This document shows, in pieces, positions 57,023 to 64,000 of a DNA stretch of 64,000 nt. Under the pieces are notes generated by a model. The model saw only the letters and a program-made list of their open reading frames with translations, did no database searches and was not told the DNA's origin. Source of the stretch: Epichloe hybrida (lineage: Eukaryota > Ascomycota > Sordariomycetes > Hypocreales > Clavicipitaceae); assembly GCA_019022495.1 (NCBI GenBank), contig JAFEKR010000006.1, positions 1,488,001 through 1,552,000 of the forward strand, read 5' to 3'. Position 1 is the stretch's first letter. Each line of letters opens with the position of its first letter. The position numbers and the translations under genes were made by a program.

Positions 57023-57429
57023 CCGTGTTACAACCCTCGTCCTGGTGGAATGGAGAAGAGCGTGCATGGCTTCGACGGAGTGTAGTCCGCTCGCTGACAG
57101 GCCACTCATTGGAGTTAATGCTGAGCGATTGGCGATGGCAAGGGAGCTGTGAGGCACAGAAACAAGCGCTTGTGCTTTACGGGGTTCGGCATCAAGACTT
57201 TGCATGGGATTTCCATGCTATGGTTTCTTTTTTTTGGAAGCTGTACCTCAGTCCACGCAATCGTAGTTCAGAGACTGTATTATAAACTTGATCAAAATAT
57301 GGATGCACTGTCCGTAAAACCCGTCTTCTTGAGGCTCATCATAGTTGAGTATTTATAGACACTGTCATATCACGTCTCATTACTTTCTCCAAAATGTGAT
57401 AGCACCCAGTCTCTCTGCACGGGTAGATC
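57023..57429. other. convergent 3' region
   Basis: 400 bp between the V-ATPase E (+) stop and the next gene's (-) stop. Nothing recognisable. Confidence 0.5.
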
Positions 57430-59517
57430 TCATCCCCCGGCCACGACGATTGTATCATCATCAATTTCAAAGGTATACGGCCACTCGTCCTCCTCACCCC
57501 CCTCTTCTGCCTCGTCCGCCACGTCCACCTCATCCGCACACTGTTCCCCAGCCGCAGCCGCAGCCGGAGCCGCTGGCGACTTGGGTTTTCTCTGCAGAAA
57601 CTTGTGCATATAGTCCCTCTGACGAGGCAAGAAAGGATCCTCCCGCTGACCAGGAAGATCAAAAACGCTCTTCTTCGCCTCCTTCCTCGTCCGTACGCTG
57701 TGCAACAAGCGTTGCTGGACCCATTCCACCACACTCTTCGCCTCAGTGCGCGCCAGTCTCATCCCTGCATCGTTTGTCTTGCGCCATATTTCGCGAAGCT
57801 TGCCCGCTAGCTCGTCTATTTCCTCGTTGAACTTCTTCTCATCGTCATGATCATCGAAATGAATAATGGTCCCGTCGTCGACGGCGATATCGAGCAGGAT
57901 GATACTGGCGCGTAGTTCGGCAAAGTCAGTGGTCGGTCTGATGGCAAAGCTTTCACCGTGAAGACACTCGATAATGGTGCGGAGATTAACTACGTCTTCT
58001 GAGTTGTGGCGAGAGAGGGCATCGTCTTGGAGCAGCGTTGAAACGGCTATGCGTCTTCGGAGATCGTGTGTGCGTTTTGAACCGACGGGGATGCATAGCA
58101 GAGCCGTGGTCTTTATGTCGCGGGTCTTGATTCCCCCGAGGAAAGCACTGGTTTCGAAGCACTTTGTTCTTGTTAGAAATTCTAAGGATCATGCGGGAGG
58201 AGATTTGGGAAGACTTACAAAGGTGTCCCAAGATAGAGTTGGGATGGCAGCCGTCAACTCTAGGATTGCGTATTCAAAGACTGATAGTACCTCGGCATTG
58301 CAAATTAGGAATTTATCTAGCGCCATCTGAATGAGTGTCTGCGTGGCATACATTGCAGCATGGATAGATAAATGGCCGGCTGTAAATCCGAGCAGGAATA
58401 TGAAAGACTGTAAACAGGACCAATCTCGATCCTCGTATGGACGATGCTCTATGTTGGAGACGCTTTGGTCCGAAGTTGAACGGTCCAAGTTTCTCGCTCC
58501 AAGGAGAATGAACAGCTGTCTAACGCGCTCGGCCGTCAGGAGACGGCCGATCTGTTCCGGACAACTAGCAATCATGTTACAGTACTCCTGCCTCGCAATA
58601 ATGGAGGGCTGAAGACACAAAGAATCCAGCATCCATTCGAACAGCGAATCTGGTAAGCCGCCGTTCTTGCGGAGGATAGTCTGCGGTACACCTGATGTGA
58701 GGTGCTGCTCTCTAGTCTTGGCACTACCTTGGGTCAAAAGGTTCCAGGGCGAGTTTCTGGGCAGTGTGGGTGCTCTTGGCAACGAAGATGGTTTGTACGT
58801 CTCGTCGAAAAACATGTACCGGTTCTGGCACTGAGACTGTTCAGACCTCTGGACAGCCCGAAGCACTTTTTGGGCATCCTGGTCCTGGCCGCCCTTTTCT
58901 CTAACGATTCCAGCGATGGTATCCCCTGTAGCCGAGCTGTTGGAAGGGATTTCCTTCCTTTCCCTGGCCGCAATGACCGTCTGCTTCACTCTCAGAGAGC
59001 TCGCCGTGGTGGCATCGTCACATTTTGCATCCTTTGCCAAAGCCTTCAAGTCAAATTTATGCCTGGGGATAGGCGCCAGTGGTGACGAATGGAACGCGAT
59101 TGCAGTCCTCTTCGCCCTTGGCGTAGCATACGGATTATGAGGGGACTTCTGAGGCGCAGGAGCAGCATTTTTAGTGTGGCCGAGAAGACCTGAGAGGTCT
59201 TTGAGCGAGTCATCGGAGTAGTCTCCATCACTGCTATCATCATCAGACGCACAGATTTCCGTTCTGATTGTTTCGGGGGGCGTGCTGGTTAAGCTTGGCG
59301 GCGAAGAGGGAGGAGGCGGAGGCGGAGACGGGAGAGATGGAGACGGAGACTTCTTGACTGGCTGTTGGGAGGCACTTGGAATTGGTGTCGATGATTGTGG
59401 AGGCAAACGTGCAACCGGTTTGAAGAAGCTCAGGATGTCTGCCCCGCGAGGTCCAGATCCAGATCTAGGTTCATTTCTGCTTTTTCCTGTGGTGTTCCTG
59501 CCACTTGATGTTGACAT
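57430..59517 (-). CDS. uncharacterised protein with N-terminal ILSFFKP motif (candidate DNA-repair/Smc5-6 associated factor)
   Basis: Exons 59517-58219 and 58161-57430, joined across a 57-bp intron (gtaagt...aag), give 676 residues. Residues about 20-35 contain GADILSFFKPVAR, a PCNA-interacting-peptide-like motif lacking the usual Gln. Residues 40-230 are low-complexity, Pro/Ser-rich with an acidic patch (DDDSSDGDYSDDS) and are probably disordered. From about 280 on, the sequence is folded and helical: GLPDSLFEWMLDSLCLQPSIIARQEYCNMI, AERVRQLFILLGARNLD, CLQSFIFLLGFTAGHLSIHAAMYATQTLIQMALDKFL, and later HDLRRRIAVSTLLQDD. The tail is acidic. The arrangement (disordered N-terminus with FF motif plus helical C-terminal domain) recalls Slf2/Nse6-like Smc5/6 loading factors, but that is inference from gross features; the function is not recognised. 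Confidence 0.75.
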
Positions 59518-61611
59518 GATAATCTGGGTAGGCAAAGCGGCGTGCGAAGCTGGCTGTGGCTGATATCAGCCAAGTTGGGGCCTCTGGCGAGCTTTGTTTC
59601 CAGTTTCGTGAAGTTTGTGTCATTCTTGACGTTGTTGGGTCTCGGACTCTCGGCGCGTCTCGGCGGTCGCAGGCGCGTTCGAGCCAATCAGGATTCAGAG
59701 GGGCGGGGTCAACCATCTCGACTGCCAATTTATTATTAATCGCCTGCCAGACACCATTTTTACAATTTGTTGCTTTGAATACTCGTGCCATGCATGGCTG
59801 CATCTCGATTGAATCCAAACAACGCATCATTGCGAGAATCTGCGCATAGATTGTTCAATCCATACTTGTTCTGAGCAACATGTCAGGGAAGGAGTGCCAT
59901 CTTGCTGATTGTTTGCCCAGCCCAGCCCAGGAATGAGGACAAAACGAGGAGCAGTGATGCACGAGATATGTCTCGCATGCAGCTGAGACAGTGGTTGAAG
60001 AAGTCCTTCCGTCATTCCTACTCGCAGAATTCGGCATCGGTGTAGACATGGCCACCGATGGGAGGAGCCTTTGTTTGTCGATGACGAGAACAAGTGCAGA
60101 TTTCGCCGGTCCCGAAATGTCCGTCATATTACGGACGTGCACTCGACCTCTCTCGATGGCGCGAGCCAATGGCGATTGGTGAAACAGGAAAGACGGATTA
60201 CAGTGACAGGTGTAGCCCAGGTGTATTTTTATGCATGACGGAGCAGCGGCAGTGTAACGGACTCCGAACCGCGGCCTTTTCGCTTTCTTCAATGATTTTT
60301 GTCTTTTGCATGCCAGGCGGCTGACTCTGTCCTGTTCTGTCGCAACAAGCAAAACAAGACCAGGGTTCAAACTCGGTAATAAATATGGGCAAATCAGGGG
60401 CTTGGCCAACTGACTGACCAGTTGAGCCCAGCCCAGATTTTATTTTACAGTCCTGTAGGGGTAATTGGAGTAATATCTGTACTTTGTAAAAAGCCCCTGC
60501 TGGGCATTGGGCGATGCGGCTGGCCAATTCCTAGGCAGGAAGAAAGAAAGGCATTATGTTACATGTACTCCCGGCCTAGCACGCGTTTGTTGGTGTGAAC
60601 CGCCTCGTGTGGGCTGGCAATAAAAGGGGCCCTACGGATTATGGTCTCTTGAATGCCAGTGGACGCGCAATTGCTCCGTGGGCGAGTTTGAGAGCCAATG
60701 TGCATCGCGATCCGAGGGTGGGAGGCTCCTCATTTTTGAATTGTCAGCAATTAAGCCGCTTGAGGTCGGATGGCCCGGGAGCGAGTATCCGGCTCGGCTG
60801 GAAGGTGGAATGGGATATCCGAGTATTACGGGTTGCCGTCTGGTATTTCCGGCAATATTGGGTATTTATTGTGTTAGGTATTGTTGTACGCCGGATTGTT
60901 GTACGGAGTATTATTGTTAATAATCGCTGCCCGCCAGCTGCCCGCCAGCCCCCTCGAGTCTCATCTCAGTAGAGTCCAGCGAGCGAGGCCTTGTGGGCTT
61001 CCATCCGCCATGACTACTTGCCACACCCCACTGTAGCTGCCAATGATGTGTTCATGATGCGCGGCGAGGTATCTGGCCGGCGCATCTGTATGACTGTGTA
61101 CCTCGTGCCACCCCCCCCCCCCTTCCATCCCAGTCAGCCGGCGCCCCCTTTGACTGGCCGCAAAGTCCGGAGTGCCAACAACAAGTGCCAGCCGCCCAGC
61201 CCCAGCCAAGTTCCGAGGGGATTGCAGAGCCTCTAAACTGCCAGCTGTTTTTTCCTCCTTCCGCTGGCAGAATCGTAGCATCGTCAACCCGCAACGAACC
61301 TTCTTTTGCTCCTCACTCCTCACTCGACCTACCACGACCACCAGGACCACCAAGACCACCAGGACCACCACGACCTGCCACGACCAACCACCACGACGAA
61401 TCTTGCTTCGACCCGAATACTCAACTCGTTGCCGGTTTGCTGCTGCCGTTTCTCTTATTTTCGCTTGCTCCAGCGGCTACCTTGATTCGCGTCGACCGCG
61501 CCAGAGGTCTCCTATCTGACACGACGCCTCCTTTTTCTCACCCCCCGCCATCCGCATCCTGGCTGGTGTACTCGGGTTGAACGGGCATTCGCCCGCAAAT
61601 ACACACTCATC
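59518..61611. other. 2.1-kb divergent promoter region
   Basis: Upstream of the ILSFFKP protein gene (-) and the P4-ATPase gene (+). A TACGGAGTA motif is at 60902-60910. A purine-poor (CCACCAGGA)n-type stretch at about 61330-61375 lies in the P4-ATPase leader. Open frames are short and featureless. Confidence 0.5.
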
Positions 61612-64000
61612 ATGAGCCCCTCTACCAGTCCGGAGCCTGGTCCGGATCCCAAATTGTTAAAGGCTCCTACTCAACGGGCGAGATGGGCGACTCGCAAGAT
61701 GACGGTCAAGAGCAGCAACAACAAGCGGCTGTCTCTCCTCAACCGTATGCAGCATAAACGAACACAATCCGAAAAGGGCGCCACCGGAACCGATGGAAAT
61801 GGTGCACCCTTTGAGGACCATGATCCTGACCATGACGGTGACAATAATCCAAGTGCAAATCAAGGTCAAGACGAGGACGAGTCTGATGACGAAGAGGACT
61901 CGATCCGAATGCTGTACTTCAATCTACCCCTACCTGAGGAACTTCTCGAGGATGGGGATCCCATACACACATTTCCTCGTAACAAGATTCGAACGGCAAA
62001 ATACACGCCACTGTCTTTTATCCCTAAAAATTTGTGGTTTCAATTTCACAACGTGGCCAACATCTTCTTCTTGTTCTTGGTTATTCTAGTTGTATGTCTA
62101 CCCCCCCTTTTTTTCCCCCTTCTTTCTTTTACTTGCCTTGCCTTTTTCAAATTATGAATTTTCGTTTGCAATAGGCTGCAGATGTCTAATTACTCGTCGT
62201 GCAGATTTTCCCCATCTTTGGAGGAGTCAATCCCGGCCTAAACGCCGTTCCATTGATCGTGATTATCATCATCACAGCTGCAAAGGATGCCGTCGAAGAT
62301 TATAGAAGGACAATCCTCGACATAGAACTGAACAACGCCCCTGTTCATAAGCTGCAGAACTGGAACAATGTCAACGTTCAGGAGGACAATGTTTCCACTT
62401 GGAGAAGGTTTAAAAAGGCAAACACTCGACTTTTTGGTGGCATTTGGCATGCCATTGAGAGCTTGTGGTCCAAGAAGGCAAGGAGGCTTCGAGCCGAGCG
62501 CGAAAAGCTCAAATTGAATCCCGAACAGGAACAAGAGGGCCGGCCCTCAGTTGAAACGGTTCGAACTCGACGATCAATCCGCGACTCACTGGCCTCGTCC
62601 TTTGGGAACCGAGAGACTTTTGTCGACGCACGCGAGGATATCCAAATGACGCCAGTGCCATCACCAACCCCTGCGAACGGCGTTCCGCATATCCGGTTTC
62701 CTGACGAGGAAATGCCGAACGAGGCAGATGCGCAGCGAGCAGCAGCCATTCGGGACATGAAGCCTGACTTGATCAACCGCGCGAGACGTACCCAAGGCGC
62801 TCGCTTCAAAAGGGATACCTGGAAGGGTCTTCAAGTGGGAGATTTCGTGCGAATCTACAATGATGACGAATTGCCCGCTGACATTATCATTCTTTCCACA
62901 TCTGATCCCGATGGCGCCTGCTACGTGGAAACCAAGAATTTGGATGGCGAGACTAACCTCAAAGTTCGTCAGGCTCTTCGTTGTGGTCGTCCTATGAAAC
63001 ATGCCCGCGATTGCGAGCGCGCCGAATTTCGAATTGAGAGCGAGGGGCCTCACCCTAACCTTTACAAATACAACGGTGCCATTCATTGGCAACAGCCTGT
63101 TCCTGGCCTGGCCGACGATGAGCCTGAAAAAATGACCGAGCCGATCACCATCGATAATCTCTTGCTTCGTGGTTGTCACTTGCGAAACACGGAATGGATC
63201 CTCGGCGTCGTTGTTTTTACCGGTCATGACACGCGAATCATGATGAATGCGGGCATAACACCCAGCAAACGTGCCAGGATCGCGAGAGAAATGAACTTTA
63301 ACGTTGTGTGCAATTTTGGCATTCTCATCATCATGTGTCTGCTTGCCGCCATCGTTAACGGCGTTGCCTGGGCAAAAACGGATGCCTCGCTTCATTTCTT
63401 TGAATATGAGTCAATTGGTGGCAGCGCCCCTATGAGTGGTTTTATTACCTTTTGGGCCGCGATTATCCTGTTCCAGAACTTGGTTCCCATTTCTCTCTAT
63501 ATTACCTTGGAAATCGTGCGAACACTGCAGGCTGTTTTCATCTTCAGCGACGTCAAAATGTACTACGAGCCAATCGACCAGCCCTGTATTCCCAAGTCCT
63601 GGAACATCTCTGATGACGTTGGGCAAATTGAATACATCTTCTCTGACAAGACGGGCACTCTGACCCAAAATGTTATGGAATTCAAGAAAGCCACAATCAA
63701 CGGACAGCCTTACGGTGAGGCGTACACGGAGGCTCAGGCCGGCATGCAGAAGCGGATGGGCGTCGATGTGGAGAAGGAAGCCGCTCGTATCCGCGCTGAA
63801 ATCGCCGCAGCGAAAGTACAATCTCTTGAGGGCTTGCGTAAAATCCACGATAATCCATACCTTCACGATGATGCCCTAACTTTTGTCGCGCCGGACTTCG
63901 TGTCAGATCTGGCCGGAGAACACGGTCAAGAACAGCAGTCCGCCATTGAGGGATTCATGTTGGCTCTTGCCCTTTGCCACACTGTCATTGCTGAAAAGAC
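61612..64000 (+). CDS. phospholipid-translocating P4-ATPase, DNF1/2 type (3' end outside window)
   Basis: Lipid flippase moving phosphatidylcholine/ethanolamine-type lipids to the cytosolic leaflet of plasma and endosomal membranes. Exon 1 (61612-62091) and exon 2 (62205 to the window end) are joined across a 113-bp intron; 758 residues are present and the frame is open at the edge. The N-terminal 100 residues are hydrophilic and acidic. Then come FNLPLPEELLEDG, RNKIRTAKYTPLSFIPKNLWFQFHNVANIFFL (TM1), the actuator motif NLDGETNLKVRQAL (the P4 DGET variant), TM3-4 with the flippase signature VPISLYITLEIVRTLQ, and the phosphorylation site FSDKTGTLTQN with Asp at about residue 641. A Lys/Arg-rich insert at about 220-330 (KKARRLRAEREKLKLNP) is typical of the Dnf1/2 branch. 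The P and N domains continue past the edge. Confidence 0.93.

Overview
This is a 64-kb piece of a filamentous ascomycete genome, most likely a sordariomycete of the Hypocreales. The evidence is eukaryotic genes with short (57-260 bp) GT-AG introns, fungal-specific families (PalC, a Pls1-type tetraspanin, fungal CTR, GH76, UPF0643), short intergenic distances, and a transposon island that has been converted to AT-rich DNA almost entirely by C-to-T/G-to-A changes, the signature of repeat-induced point mutation (RIP). I cannot name the species.

Layout. 1-9 kb: 3' part of an alpha/beta hydrolase (+), a decayed Zn2Cys6-type regulator (+), a DUF2196/zinc-finger protein (-), a D-2-hydroxyacid dehydrogenase (+), S-adenosylhomocysteinase (-) and an orphan fungal protein with a possible nuclease-like EYK motif (-). 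9.5-27 kb: an AT-rich accessory island. It resolves into nested elements with intact target-site duplications. Copia element A (minus strand, 9883-22811, TSD GTTAG) was split by copia element B (plus strand, 12691-22260, TSD CTTAT). B was in turn hit by a 2.2-kb hAT-like element (14957-17189, 8-bp TSD) and by a 421-bp hAT-type MITE (18764-19184, 8-bp TSD). A second MITE copy (11463-11884) sits at an internal deletion of A. Just right of A, a PIF/Harbinger element (22895-25967, TSD TAA) has interrupted a DUF4419 gene that is now a pseudogene.

28-64 kb: conserved, gene-dense chromosome: eIF3h, UPF0643, GH76, mitochondrial SAM carrier, Ptc7-like PP2C, SDH2, a cysteine-rich secreted protein, PalC, a CTR copper transporter, a doubtful small gene, MCM1, a 5.1-kb gene-free stretch, Pls1-type tetraspanin, NIPA-type Mg transporter, V-ATPase subunit E, an uncharacterised protein with an ILSFFKP motif, and the 5' part of a DNF-type P4-ATPase that runs off the window.

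The single-copy genes do not form an obvious pathway cluster; they look like ordinary syntenic housekeeping genes. Individual links exist (S-adenosylhomocysteinase and a SAM carrier in methyl-cycle metabolism; PalC in ambient pH signalling), but adjacency is not evidence of co-function. I found no convincing new multigene system. The most informative region is the nested, RIP-mutated transposon island and what its mutation pattern shows.
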